Of a stretch of DNA of 64,000 nucleotides, positions 7,653 through 16,630 are shown piece by piece. The notes beneath the pieces are model-generated. The model was given only the letters and a program-made list of their open reading frames with translations, was not told where the DNA came from and ran no database searches. Position numbers and translations under genes: made by a program. Position 1 is the first letter of the stretch. Each line of letters begins with the position of its first letter. This stretch comes from Actinomadura syzygii (GTDB lineage: Bacteria; Actinomycetota; Actinomycetes; Streptosporangiales; Streptosporangiaceae): contig NZ_VSFF01000008.1 in NCBI RefSeq assembly GCF_008085905.1, positions 493,457-557,456 of the forward strand, in the 5' to 3' direction.

Positions 7653-8780
7653 TCAGGTGCGGGGCGGGGCGGTCGAGCCGCGGATGATCAGTTCGCCGGG
7701 CAGGACGCGGGGGGCCGGGCGGCGGCCGGAGAGGAGCTCCAGCAGGGCCGTCATGCCCTGGGCGCCCAGCTCCTCGGCGGGCAGCCGGACGGTCGTCAGC
7801 TCCGGCTCCAGCGCGGTCGCGAGCAGCACGTCGTCGAACCCGGTCACCGACAGGTCGCCGGGGATGTCCAGGCCGCGCGCCCGCGCCGCCTTGTACGCGC
7901 CCGCCGCGATCAGGTCGTCGTCGCAGACCAGCGCGGTCGGCCGATCGGCACGGTCCAGCAGCCGCCCGGCCGCGTTCTTGGCGGACGTGGCGTCGATCGC
8001 GCACATCGACCGGCTCAGCACCCCGCCGGGCACGGCCGCGACGGCGGCGGCGAGGGCGCGGGCCCGCGCGCGGAACGTCCACTGGTCGACGGCGGCGGCG
8101 ACGTGCCCGATCCGACGGTGGCCGAGTCCGGCCAGATGTTCGGCGATGCCCCGCATCCCCTCGGCGACCCCGAAGTCCACCGTGGGAACAAGCCCCGCGC
8201 CGTGCGGCCCGTGGTCGCCGGGCCCGTGGTCGCCGGGCCCTGGGGCGCCGGGTCTCGCGCCGCGCGGTGTCGGGCCGGCGGGGATGCTGGGGCCGCTGTC
8301 GAGCATGACGGCGGGGGTCTCGCGGAACCGGGCAAGCGCCTCCACCGCCATCGAGGACGCGAGGACGCCGTCGATCGCCTCGTCCGGTGACGCGAACGGG
8401 CCGTCCGGCGGGGTGTAGGACGGCGGGCCGGGGCAGGCGTCCTCGACCGGGCCGTTCGTGTCGTCCGGCCAGGTGGCGACGACGACGCCGAAGCCGTGCC
8501 GGGCCGCGACCCGCGCCGCGCCCGTGTAGACGGGGCCGAAGAACGGCGCGGTGAGCGTCGGGACCATCAGCAGGACGGTCCGCGTCGTGCCGAGCCGCAG
8601 GTTCCGGGCCGCCGGGTTCGGCCGGTAGCCGAGCCGCTCCGCCGCGCTGCGGACGCTCCGCGCGGTGGCGGGGGAGACCCGGCCCGTCCACTTGCCGCCC
8701 AGCACGAGCGAGACCGTGGACTGCGAGACTCCCGCCTCCTGAGCCACGTCCTTGCTGGTCGGACGGCCGAGTGCCGACAC
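7653..8780 (-). CDS. LacI-family transcriptional regulator
   Basis: A 375-residue LacI/GalR regulator. The HTH covers about residues 5-55 (TSKDVAQEAGVSQSTVSLVL), followed by a periplasmic-binding-protein-like effector domain. I chose GTG 8780 because GAGGAGG lies 5 nt upstream and the HTH then begins at the normal distance; a start at 8837 would add 19 atypical residues. The effector domain carries a low-complexity Pro/Gly/Asp/His insert (repeated GPGDH near residue 185) encoded by a tandem 15-bp repeat at about 8205-8240, which probably forms a surface loop. It is divergent from an MFS transporter gene, whose control is the likely role. The ligand is unknown. Confidence 0.9.
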   Translation of the reverse strand: MSALGRPTSKDVAQEAGVSQSTVSLVLGGKWTGRVSPATARSVRSAAERLGYRPNPAARNLRLGTTRTVLLMVPTLTAPFFGPVYTGAARVAARHGFGVVVATWPDDTNGPVEDACPGPPSYTPPDGPFASPDEAIDGVLASSMAVEALARFRETPAVMLDSGPSIPAGPTPRGARPGAPGPGDHGPGDHGPHGAGLVPTVDFGVAEGMRGIAEHLAGLGHRRIGHVAAAVDQWTFRARARALAAAVAAVPGGVLSRSMCAIDATSAKNAAGRLLDRADRPTALVCDDDLIAAGAYKAARARGLDIPGDLSVTGFDDVLLATALEPELTTVRLPAEELGAQGMTALLELLSGRRPAPRVLPGELIIRGSTAPPRT

Positions 8781-8841
8781 CTGCGCCTCCTCGGGACTGA
8801 TCGCGGACAAATTCAGACTAGATCGCACGCCCGTCAAGTGG

Positions 8842-8876
8842 TACGTATGACGTCAAGGCGGAGTAATACGTATGAC
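8842..8876. promoter_or_regulatory. Direct repeats between lacI-type and MFS genes
   Basis: TACGTATGAC occurs at 8842-8851 and again at 8867-8876, 25 bp apart start to start. Each contains the 6-bp palindrome TACGTA. The position in the divergent intergenic region suggests LacI-family half sites or paired operators. Confidence 0.5.
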
Positions 8877-8900
8877 TTCATCGTGGAACTCGGGGGCGCG

Positions 8901-10109
8901 ATGCGTGGTTATGTCGTCTTTCTGCGGAGGCCGTACGCGGGGCGGCTGCTCGGCGCCACCCTGCTCGGCCGCCTCCCCAACGGGATGGGGATGCTCGCCG
9001 TCGTGCTGCACGTCCGGTCGGACGGCGGCGGCTACCCGCTCGCCGGGACGCTCGCCGCGATCCTCGGCCTGGCCACGGCGGCGGGGCAGCCCGTACTCGG
9101 CCGCGCGATGGACCGGCTCGGCCAGCCGCGCGTGCTGATCCCGGCCGCGTGGGCGTCCGCCGCCGGGTTCGCCGCGCTCGCCGCCGTCGGGGCCGACCCG
9201 CTGCCGGTCGCCGTCGCCGCCGTGATCGCCGCCGGGTTCGCGACCCCGCCGCTGGAGGCCGGGCTCCGCGCGCTCTGGCAGGACGTCCTCGACGGCCCCG
9301 AGCAGGTCGACGCCGCCTACGCGCTCGACGCCGCCGCGCAGGAACTCCTCTTCACCGTGGGGCCGCTGCTCGTCGTCGCCGCGGCCGTCGCGAACACCGA
9401 GACCGCGCTGCTGCTCACCGGCGCGCTCGGCATCGCCGGGACGCTGATCGTCGCGCTGTCCGGGCCGTCGCGGCGGTGGCGGGGCGAGCCGCGCGCGTCC
9501 GACTGGGCCGGGCCGCTGCGCTCGCCGGGGCTGCGCGTCCTGCTGCTGTCGCTCGCCTGCGCCGGGATCGCGCTCGGCGTCTACGCGGTCGCCGTCGTCG
9601 CCTACGCGGAGCGGCAGGACAGCGAGGTCGCGTCCGGGCTTTTGCTCGCCTGCATGGCGGGCGGCGCGCTGACCGGCGGGATCGTGTACGGCGCGCGGCG
9701 CTGGGCGGGCGCGCCGCACCGGCGGCTGCCGTGGCTGATGGCCGCGCTCGCCGCCGGGTACGTGCCGCTCGTCCTCGCGCCGGGCCTCGCGGTCATGGCG
9801 GTGCTGGCGTTCGCCTCGGGCGTGTTCCTCGCGCCCGTGCTGGCGTGCAGCTTCACGCTCGTCGACCGGCTCGCCCCGAGCGGCACGGTCACCGAGGCGT
9901 TCGCGTGGGTCGTCGCGGCGGTCGGCGCGGGCGGATCGCTCGGCTCGTTCGTCGCCGGCGTCGGCCAGAACGTCGCGGGCGTCCCCGGCGCCTTCGCCGG
10001 AGCGGGCGCCGGTGGCCTGCTGGCCTTGACCCTCTGCCTACTAGGCGGCCGGACGCTTCTCCCCACCCCCGCCCAACCCGCACCCGTGAGCGCCGAAGCC
10101 TCCGCCTGA
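8901..10109 (+). CDS. MFS transporter
   Basis: A 402-residue hydrophobic protein with about 12 predicted membrane helices, typical of the major facilitator superfamily. A loop after helix 2 holds GRAMDRLGQPRVL, the family's conserved loop 2-3 pattern. ATG 8901 is preceded by a G-rich stretch; an upstream ATG at 8847 is possible but would put the operator repeats inside the coding region. Divergent transcription from a LacI regulator suggests an inducible sugar, antibiotic or metabolite exporter. The substrate cannot be read from the sequence. Confidence 0.88.
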   Translation: MRGYVVFLRRPYAGRLLGATLLGRLPNGMGMLAVVLHVRSDGGGYPLAGTLAAILGLATAAGQPVLGRAMDRLGQPRVLIPAAWASAAGFAALAAVGADPLPVAVAAVIAAGFATPPLEAGLRALWQDVLDGPEQVDAAYALDAAAQELLFTVGPLLVVAAAVANTETALLLTGALGIAGTLIVALSGPSRRWRGEPRASDWAGPLRSPGLRVLLLSLACAGIALGVYAVAVVAYAERQDSEVASGLLLACMAGGALTGGIVYGARRWAGAPHRRLPWLMAALAAGYVPLVLAPGLAVMAVLAFASGVFLAPVLACSFTLVDRLAPSGTVTEAFAWVVAAVGAGGSLGSFVAGVGQNVAGVPGAFAGAGAGGLLALTLCLLGGRTLLPTPAQPAPVSAEASA

Positions 10110-10138
10110 CCCCAAGCCCGCGTGCTGGCCGGGTGGGG

Positions 10139-11824
10139 TTAGACCCAGGATTTGAACCAGATTCGGTCTTGCCATTCTGTGTAGGGGATCGTCTGGGCGG
10201 CCAGGATCGGGTAGAAGTAGGCGAAGTTCGCCAGGACCACCAGCAGGAAGGCGCCCGCGGCGGCGGCGCCTATCAGGCGGCGCAGGCTCGCGGTCTGCTG
10301 GGCCGCGTGGGCGCCGCCCGGTTCGTAGGGGTCCGGGCCGTACGGGGCCGGGGAGTTCGGGTAGGAGTCGTGGGCCTGGCCCGGACGTATGGCATGCGCG
10401 CCCGCCGCCCCCGCGGGGGCCGGGCCTATCAGGTAGCCGAGCACCAGGACGATCGCCAGCACCATGAACGGGATCAGCGGCGTCGCGTAGAACAGGAACA
10501 TCGTCCGCTCGGAGAACGCGGACGGGAACCACGTCAGCCACCCGGCGAGGAAGCCGATCAGGATCGCCCCGGCCCGCCAGTCGCGCAGCATGAGCCAGAT
10601 GCCCGCGACGATGACCAGCGCGATCAGCGCGCCCCACCACAGCGCGGGCGTGCCGATGCCGAGGATCTCGCGGGAGCAGCGCTTGCCCGCGCCGCAGGCG
10701 TCCGCGGGCTGGGTGTAGAAGAAGGCGACCGGACGCCGCAGGATCGGCCAGTCCCACGGCCAGGACTGGTACGGGTGCTTGTCGTCCAGTCCGGTGTGGA
10801 AGTCGAGCATCTGCTTGTGGTAGCGCCACAGGTCGGGCATGGCCTCGAACGGGCGCCACAGCATGCTGCCGGACGCCTTGCCGCGCCCCCACCCGCCGGG
10901 CTTGAAGATCCACCCCCACCAGGTGACGAGGTAGGTCACGAGGCTCACCACGACGAGCTGGACGAACGCGGGCACCGCCTCCAGCAGCATCGTCCCGGTG
11001 AACGGCGCCCTGACCCCGGCCGCGCGCCGCGCGCCGTAGTCCCACAGGACGACCATCAGCCCGAACGCCGCGATGTAGAAGACGCCCGTCCACTTGGTGG
11101 CGCAGGCGAGGCCGAGGCAGATTCCCGCGCCGTACCGCCAGCCATGTGCGAGGAACGGCCCGTACACCGACGTGTCGCCGCCCTCGATGCGCTCGGCGAG
11201 GATGCGCCGGGACCGTTCGCGGTCGTTCACCAGGCACGCGAACCCGGCGAGGATCCAGAACATGACGAAGATGTCGAGCAGCGCGGCCCGGCTGGTGACG
11301 AACTGGAGGCCGTCCAGGGCGAGCAGGAGCCCGGCGGCGCAGCCGAGGAGCGTCGAGCCGGTCATCTTCCGCGCGACCCGGCACAGGATCAGCACCGACA
11401 GCGTCCCGGCGACGGCGGGCACGAACCGCCATCCGAACGGCGTCGCGCCGAACATCCATTCACCGATCGCGATCATCCATTTACCGAAGGGCGGGTGCGC
11501 CACGAAGGCGGGCCCGTCGCCCCAGATGTTCGCGTGCTGATCGGCGATCAGCATCTTGTCGGCGTTCTGGACGGTGTTGTGCTCCCATCCGAACTTCAGC
11601 AGGGCCAGCGCGTCCTTCGCGTAGTAGGTCTCGTCGAAGACCACCGCGTTCGGCGACCCGAGCCGGTGAAAGCGCAGGTAGCCGGCGAAGAGCGTCACGA
11701 GCAGCGGGCCGAGCCAGCCGAGCAGCGGGCTGCCGGGGAGCGCGGGCGCCAGCCATTCCCGCAGCGGGGGAGGCCGCCGCCGAGAGCCGGGCGCCGCCGC
11801 GGGAGCGAGATCCGTCGTCGCCAT
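10139..11824 (-). CDS. pmt: Protein O-mannosyltransferase (PMT family, GT39)
   Basis: A 561-residue polytopic GT-C enzyme. The first luminal/extracytoplasmic loop after helix 1 contains VVFDETYYAKDA, the conserved PMT acidic (DE) catalytic region, and GDGPAFVAHPPFGKW follows. Several further membrane helices and a Pro/Gly-rich loop near the C-terminus are visible. It transfers mannose from polyprenyl-phosphate-mannose to Ser/Thr of secreted proteins outside the membrane. ATG 11824 is 6 nt from a -10-like TATGCT (11836-11831, minus), so the message is probably leaderless. The divergent neighbour rsmI is its usual partner in actinobacteria. The nearby polyprenol-type GT2 (15205) could be part of the same glycosylation system. 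Confidence 0.95.
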   Translation of the reverse strand: MATTDLAPAAAPGSRRRPPPLREWLAPALPGSPLLGWLGPLLVTLFAGYLRFHRLGSPNAVVFDETYYAKDALALLKFGWEHNTVQNADKMLIADQHANIWGDGPAFVAHPPFGKWMIAIGEWMFGATPFGWRFVPAVAGTLSVLILCRVARKMTGSTLLGCAAGLLLALDGLQFVTSRAALLDIFVMFWILAGFACLVNDRERSRRILAERIEGGDTSVYGPFLAHGWRYGAGICLGLACATKWTGVFYIAAFGLMVVLWDYGARRAAGVRAPFTGTMLLEAVPAFVQLVVVSLVTYLVTWWGWIFKPGGWGRGKASGSMLWRPFEAMPDLWRYHKQMLDFHTGLDDKHPYQSWPWDWPILRRPVAFFYTQPADACGAGKRCSREILGIGTPALWWGALIALVIVAGIWLMLRDWRAGAILIGFLAGWLTWFPSAFSERTMFLFYATPLIPFMVLAIVLVLGYLIGPAPAGAAGAHAIRPGQAHDSYPNSPAPYGPDPYEPGGAHAAQQTASLRRLIGAAAAGAFLLVVLANFAYFYPILAAQTIPYTEWQDRIWFKSWV

Positions 11825-11830
11825 CTTGCG

Positions 11831-11836
11831 AGCATA
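11831..11836 (-). promoter_or_regulatory. -10 box of leaderless pmt
   Basis: TATGCT on the minus strand ends 6 nt before the ATG at 11824. No Shine-Dalgarno sequence lies between. Confidence 0.55.
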
Positions 11837-11892
11837 TTTGCATTTCCCCCCTCCTTCGGGCCTTGGCGGCCTTTCCCAGGTGAGAGCGCTGG

Positions 11893-11898
11893 AACAAT
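11893..11898 (+). promoter_or_regulatory. -10 box of leaderless rsmI
   Basis: AACAAT is followed after 7 nt by GTG 11906, the same geometry as metG, rsmA and ispE in this window. This decides between the starts at 11897, 11906 and 11909. Confidence 0.5.
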
Positions 11899-11905
11899 GG
11901 GGCGC

Positions 11906-12742
11906 GTGATGGGGACCCTCTTGCTCGCCGCCGCGCCGATCGGCCGGGCCGACGACGCGTCCGTCCGGCTCCGGGACGCGCTCGCCGCCGCCCCGGTGAT
12001 CGCGGCCGAGGACACCAGGCGGCTCCGCCGGCTCGCCTCCGACCTCGGCGTGCCGCTCGCCGGGAAGGTCGTGTCCTACCACGACGCGAACGAGCGGACG
12101 CGGACCGCCGGGCTGGTCGCGGAGCTGCTCGCCGGACGGGACGTCCTCGTGATCACCGACGCGGGCATGCCCGGCGTGTCCGACCCGGGGTACCGGCTCG
12201 TCCAGGCGGCGGTCGCGGAGGGCGCGCCGGTGACGGTGCTGCCCGGACCGTCCGCCGTCACGACCGCGCTGGTCGCGTCCGGCCTGCCCACCGACCGGTT
12301 CTGCTTCGAGGGGTTCCCGCCGCGCAAGCCGGGGGAGCGGGCCCGGCGGCTCGGCGCGCTCGCGGACGAGCCCCGCACGATGGTGTTCTTCGAGTCCCCG
12401 CGCCGCCTGGACGACACCCTCGCCGCGATGGCGGACGCGTTCGGCGCGGACCGTCCCGCCGCCGTCTGCCGGGAGCTGACCAAGACCTACGAGGAGATCC
12501 GCCGCGGGACGCTCGGCGAGCTGGCCGCCTGGGCCGCGGACGGCGTGCTCGGCGAGATCACCGTCGTCGTCGGCGGCGCGCCCGAGCGGGCGGGCCTCAC
12601 CGACCCCGCCGACCTGGCCGCCGCCGTCGCCGCCAGGGAGGACGCCGGAACGCCCCGCAAGGAGGCGATCTCCGAGGTCGCGAAGGAGAACGGCGCCCCG
12701 AAACGGGTGGTCTACGACGCGGTCCTGAAGGCTAGGAAATAG
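11906..12742 (+). CDS. rsmI: 16S rRNA (cytidine(1402)-2'-O)-methyltransferase RsmI
   Basis: A 278-residue SAM-dependent methyltransferase of the tetrapyrrole-methylase fold. Family landmarks are AAPIGRADDASVR at the N-terminus, AAEDTRR, SYHDANE, ITDAGMPGVSDPGY, LPGPSAVTTAL, GFPPRKPGER and the C-terminal ELTKTYEEI. It methylates the 2'-OH of C1402 in the decoding centre. The length is normal. The start is GTG 11906 by promoter spacing; ATG 11909 is nearly equivalent. It is divergent from pmt, as in many actinobacteria. Confidence 0.95.
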   Translation: MMGTLLLAAAPIGRADDASVRLRDALAAAPVIAAEDTRRLRRLASDLGVPLAGKVVSYHDANERTRTAGLVAELLAGRDVLVITDAGMPGVSDPGYRLVQAAVAEGAPVTVLPGPSAVTTALVASGLPTDRFCFEGFPPRKPGERARRLGALADEPRTMVFFESPRRLDDTLAAMADAFGADRPAAVCRELTKTYEEIRRGTLGELAAWAADGVLGEITVVVGGAPERAGLTDPADLAAAVAAREDAGTPRKEAISEVAKENGAPKRVVYDAVLKARK

Positions 12743-12856
12743 TCACCGGCATCAGAACGATCCGACCGGTTCTTTCGGGGAATAAGAGGCATCGGTGCGC
12801 CTCGGCGAGACGCATCATGGGTAGTGGGTGGACTTCATCGGGAGGGGGTGACAGCC

Positions 12857-13159
12857 GTGCGCGACACATGGTCGAGCCACGAATCCTGGGTCTTCGAGTG
12901 CCTGAACTGCACGACTACCTGGGACGAGGAGCTGGAGGTCCGGCACTGCGGGGACGGGCACGGCAACGAGGCCGTCATCTACGAGTTCGGCGGCCAGCCC
13001 TGCACCACGCCCTGGATGGATCGTTCCTGCCCGAAGTGCCAGAGCCAGAACGTCAAGGCGCGGTCGGCGAGCAGGCGCAGGCAGAGCGAGGCGCAGAAGG
13101 TGAACGGCAACGGCGACGTGGCGATGGTGTACCACCTCCGCCGCATGCACGCCTGGTGA
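12857..13159 (+). CDS. Small zinc-ribbon protein, conserved in actinomycetes
   Basis: A 100-residue soluble protein starting with GTG 12857 after GGAGGGGG (spacing about 8). It has two Cys pairs, CLNC and CPKC, about 45 residues apart, with further Cys/His between them (RHCGDGHG, QPCTTPW). These could bind one or two zinc ions. The basic C-terminal stretch KARSASRRRQSEAQK suggests nucleic-acid or ribosome contact. I have seen similar short proteins in actinomycete genomes but know no assigned function. Confidence 0.75.
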   Translation: MRDTWSSHESWVFECLNCTTTWDEELEVRHCGDGHGNEAVIYEFGGQPCTTPWMDRSCPKCQSQNVKARSASRRRQSEAQKVNGNGDVAMVYHLRRMHAW

Positions 13160-13172
13160 CCCGCGGACGGGC

Positions 13173-14852
13173 CTAGGCCGGGACCTCCGCCGCGTCGCGC
13201 GGCGCGGGGCGCTCCGGGGCGGGGGTCTCCTCCCGCTCCGGGCCGTCCCCGCGCCGGCGGAGTCGGCGCGTCCAGCCCCGGAACGTCGCGCGCGACGCGG
13301 GCCTGAACGCGATCCCCGCCGCGAGCGCCGCGAGCGGGACGGCGGGCAGCACGTACCGGTAGTCGAACTCGGCGGTCGCGGCGGGCGCGAGCAGCAGCCC
13401 GGTCGCGAGCGTCCAGGGCAGCAGCGCCTCGCCGCCGAACCGCCGCCACATCCCGGCGAGCCCGGCGAGCCCGATCAGCAGCACGACGCCGAGCATCGAC
13501 CCGCGCAGGTAGAACACGTCCTGGTAGCCGCGGGCGACCCCGGCGAACGGCTCGACGACGCGGGTGCGGGCGTCGCCGCGCTCGTACGCCCTGGCCTCCG
13601 CGGACGCGATCGAGTTGCCGTCCATGTGCCAGTCGGGCAGCGGCCTGCTCGTCGTGCGGAACTCGTACTGCGCGTACGTCGCCGGGTCGGGGAAGACCGT
13701 CCGGTCCCAGCGGAAGACGCGGAGGAAGTCGTGCGCGACCACGCCCAGGTAGTCGAGCGGCTGCGCGATGATCGCGCGCTTGGCGTAGTCGCTGGCGAGG
13801 GCGTTGTTGTCGGGGCTGAACCGCGTCCCGGTGTAGCGGTTCAGCGGGGACTGGACGCTCCAGATGCCGAACTGGGACGTCTTCAACCGGTTCTCCGGCT
13901 CGGTGCACAGCGGGTACTCGCTGACCGGCAGGTCCTTCATCTGGTGGCAGTCGGCGAACTTGTAGACCCGCGCGTACAGGAAGATCCCGTTGCTCTCGGT
14001 GAGCGCGAACTTGCCGCTCTCTGCCTTGTACCAGCCCATGTAGCCGATGACCGGCAGCATGCACGCCGCCACCGTGACCGCGAGCAGCCGCCAGCCGCTG
14101 CGCCGGATCAGCATGTAGACGAGCACGCCGACCAGCACCGGCATCCCGACCGAGCGGGTCAGCCACGCCATCCCGACGAGCAGCCCGACCGCCGCCGCGA
14201 TCTTCCAGGACGGCCGGTCCCGCCACAGCAGCAGCGTGACCGCGCTCATCACGAGGAACGTGAACATCGTGTCGGACAGGACGAGGTGTTCGAGCTGGAG
14301 CTGGTAGGCGTCCAGCAGGACGGGCGCGGCGGCGAGCGCGGCGCCCCAGCCGGGCAGCCGGAACCGGCGGCGCAGCAGCGCGTAGATCATCACGCCCATG
14401 CCGAGGCCCATGAGGTGCTGGAGGCCCGCGACCAGCGCGAAGCTGTGGAACGGCTTGAGGAACCACAGCAGGAAGGCGTAGCCGTCCGGCCGCAGCGGGT
14501 GCGGGTACGGGTCGGTCGCGACGTGGAGGTAGTCGAAGCTGTCGTTGAAGAACATCACCGGCTGGTAGCCGAGCATCGCGATCACGCGGACGAGCGCGGC
14601 TGTGGCGATGATCACACTGAACGCGGGGTGGCGGCGGGCGAGCGCCCACAGGCCGCGGCCGCGTCGGCCGCGCCGCGAACCGGCCGACTCCTCCGGCCCG
14701 GCGTCGTCCGCGGACGAGTCTTCCGTCGGCTCGTCCTTTTTCGGACGAGTCTTGGTATCGATTTCCGGACCGTCGGTAAAGACCTCGTCCGGATCCGGGG
14801 CGGTGGTCGTCCCGCCGGGCGTGTCGTGCGCGGCCGCCGAGTCGCCCACCAC
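13173..14852 (-). CDS. Membrane glycosyltransferase, GT-C/ArnT-like
   Basis: A 559-residue protein with an acidic, charged cytoplasmic N-terminus (about 70 residues, rich in D/E/K/R) and around ten membrane helices. The first extracytoplasmic loop after helix 1 (FFNDSFDYLHVA) carries the acidic residues expected of polyprenyl-phosphate-sugar-dependent GT-C enzymes. I chose GTG 14852 because GGGGAGG lies 7 nt upstream; longer frames to 15053 give Arg/Gly-rich nonsense. It sits with a GT2 enzyme and two more polytopic proteins, suggesting assembly of a lipoglycan or glycosylated wall polymer from lipid-linked sugars. Donor and acceptor are unknown. Confidence 0.8.
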   Translation of the reverse strand: MVGDSAAAHDTPGGTTTAPDPDEVFTDGPEIDTKTRPKKDEPTEDSSADDAGPEESAGSRRGRRGRGLWALARRHPAFSVIIATAALVRVIAMLGYQPVMFFNDSFDYLHVATDPYPHPLRPDGYAFLLWFLKPFHSFALVAGLQHLMGLGMGVMIYALLRRRFRLPGWGAALAAAPVLLDAYQLQLEHLVLSDTMFTFLVMSAVTLLLWRDRPSWKIAAAVGLLVGMAWLTRSVGMPVLVGVLVYMLIRRSGWRLLAVTVAACMLPVIGYMGWYKAESGKFALTESNGIFLYARVYKFADCHQMKDLPVSEYPLCTEPENRLKTSQFGIWSVQSPLNRYTGTRFSPDNNALASDYAKRAIIAQPLDYLGVVAHDFLRVFRWDRTVFPDPATYAQYEFRTTSRPLPDWHMDGNSIASAEARAYERGDARTRVVEPFAGVARGYQDVFYLRGSMLGVVLLIGLAGLAGMWRRFGGEALLPWTLATGLLLAPAATAEFDYRYVLPAVPLAALAAGIAFRPASRATFRGWTRRLRRRGDGPEREETPAPERPAPRDAAEVPA

Positions 14853-15204
14853 TGCCGTACCTCCCCTTCCGCGCCGGGCCCCCGGCCCGGCGGCGCCGCC
14901 GGGCCCGGCGGCGCCGAGGTCCCCGTCGCAGCGCGGTTCGCGTTCTCCGGCCAGCGTCACAGCAGTCCCACCCCTTCCGGGCCGCCGTGCCCGTATGCTT
15001 GACGTCCTAGCCTGCCGCCCGCGACCGTGGCGGTGAGTGCCTTTCGGTTGCAACTGCGCAACACGATACGGGTGCTCTTGACGAGAGCGACCATCATTAC
15101 CCGTCCCCGGCAGGCATCATGAACGATGACGGGCCGCCGCGCGGAAGAACCGAGACAAACGGACAGCCCCGCAGACGGTCACGAGGGGTAACGAAGGAGA
15201 TCGC
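14853..15204. other. Divergent intergenic region with a 22-bp perfect palindrome
   Basis: About 350 bp without a gene between the GT-C gene and the GT2 gene. It holds a perfect GC palindrome at 14884-14905 (arm GGCCCGGCGGC) 31 nt upstream of the GT-C start, and a smaller inverted repeat GTTGC/GCAAC at 15047-15062. I see no convincing open frame or clear -35/-10 pair. Confidence 0.5.
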
Positions 15205-16527
15205 GTGGAACTCTCCGTAGTGATGCCATGCCTGAACGAGGCCGAGACGGTCGCGACGTGCGTCCGCAAGACGATCGGCTTCTTCGAGGAGAAGGGCATC
15301 GACGGCGAGGTCGTCATCGCCGACAACGGCAGCACCGACGGCAGCCAGCAGCTCGCCCGGGACGCGGGGGCGCGCGTCGTCCCGGTGATCGACAAGGGGT
15401 ACGGCAACGCGCTGATGGGCGGCATCCGCGCCGCGCGCGGCCGGTACGTCGCGATGGGCGACGCCGACGACTCCTACGACTTCACCACGCTCGGCCCGTT
15501 CCTTGACGAGCTGCGCGACGGCGCCGACCTCGTCATGGGCAACCGGTTCAAGGGCGGCATCGCCGACGGCGCCATGCCGCCGCTGCACCGCTACCTCGGC
15601 AACCCGGTGCTGAGCTTCGTCGGGCGGCTGTTCTTCGGCAGCAAGATCGGCGACTTCCACTGCGGGCTGCGCGCCTTCGACCGCGACGCGATCCTCCGCC
15701 TCGGCCTGCAGACCGGCGGCATGGAGTTCGCCAGCGAGATGGTCGTCAAGGCGACCCTGCACGGCTACGACATCCGCGAGGTGCCGACCACCCTCTCCCC
15801 GGACGGGCGGTCGCGTCCCCCGCATCTGAACACCTGGCGTGACGGTTGGCGTCATCTCCGCTTCCTCATGCTCTTCAGTCCCCGGTGGCTGTTCCTCATC
15901 CCGGGCCTTGTATTCATGACGCTCGGACTGCTCGCGGGGATCGCACTGTCCACCGGACCGGTCACGGTCGGGGAGATCGCCTTCGACGTCGACACGCTGG
16001 TCGGGGCGGGAGCCGCGCTGGTCATCGGCTTCCAGGCGGTGCTGTTCGCCTTGCTCACCAAGGTGTACGCGATGCAGGAGGGGTTCCTCCCGCACGACCG
16101 CCGGGTCCAGAAGGTCATCGACTGGTGGAGCCTGGAGCGCGGGCTGCTGCTCGGCGGGCTGCTCGCCGTCGCGGGCCTCGGCGGTCTCGTCGCGTCGCTG
16201 CTGCACTGGCGGGTCAACAGCTTCGGCGAGCTCGACCCGCGGCACTCGCTGCGCATCGTCGTCCCGGCCGCGACCGCGCTGGTGATGAGCCTCCAGGCGA
16301 TCTTCGCGTCGCTGTTCGTCAGCATCCTCGGCATCCGCCGCCGCCAGCACCCGCCGCTCACCGACCCGGCCGAGGAGGCCGCGGGCGTGGTGGACGCCGC
16401 CGCCCGCAAGGCCGCCAAGGACGACGCCGAGAAGGGCGCCACGAAGGCGACCGGGAAGGTCCCGGCGGGGAACGTGGAGGCTGCGGCGGCCGAGCGCGAC
16501 GGCGAGGACGGCACGTCGGAGGACTGA
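15205..16527 (+). CDS. GT2 glycosyltransferase with C-terminal membrane domain
   Basis: A 440-residue protein. The GT-A catalytic domain occupies residues 1-220 with SVVMPCLNEAETVA at the start, ADNGSTDGS, and the metal-binding acidic run MGDADDSYDF. Four membrane helices (about 228-390) and a charged Ala/Lys/Glu tail follow. This layout is that of polyprenyl-phosphate glycosyltransferases (DPM/GtrB-like), which make the lipid-linked donors used by GT-C enzymes on the outer face. It may feed the neighbouring GT-C proteins and perhaps pmt. GTG 15205 follows GAAGGAG. Confidence 0.85.
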   Translation: MELSVVMPCLNEAETVATCVRKTIGFFEEKGIDGEVVIADNGSTDGSQQLARDAGARVVPVIDKGYGNALMGGIRAARGRYVAMGDADDSYDFTTLGPFLDELRDGADLVMGNRFKGGIADGAMPPLHRYLGNPVLSFVGRLFFGSKIGDFHCGLRAFDRDAILRLGLQTGGMEFASEMVVKATLHGYDIREVPTTLSPDGRSRPPHLNTWRDGWRHLRFLMLFSPRWLFLIPGLVFMTLGLLAGIALSTGPVTVGEIAFDVDTLVGAGAALVIGFQAVLFALLTKVYAMQEGFLPHDRRVQKVIDWWSLERGLLLGGLLAVAGLGGLVASLLHWRVNSFGELDPRHSLRIVVPAATALVMSLQAIFASLFVSILGIRRRQHPPLTDPAEEAAGVVDAAARKAAKDDAEKGATKATGKVPAGNVEAAAAERDGEDGTSED

Positions 16528-16630
16528 CCACCGGCGTGCCACCGGCCCGCCGTCCGGCGGCACTGTGACAGGCTTGACCGGCAATGGATCACCGTTCCCA
16601 GCACGCCCGCGCCCGGGGAGCCGTACGCCG

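Noticed and set aside
9149..12742. A 1197-codon plus-strand frame ending in RsmI
   Set aside because: Everything before about 11900 is a shadow of the MFS gene and antisense to pmt; RsmI begins at 11906.
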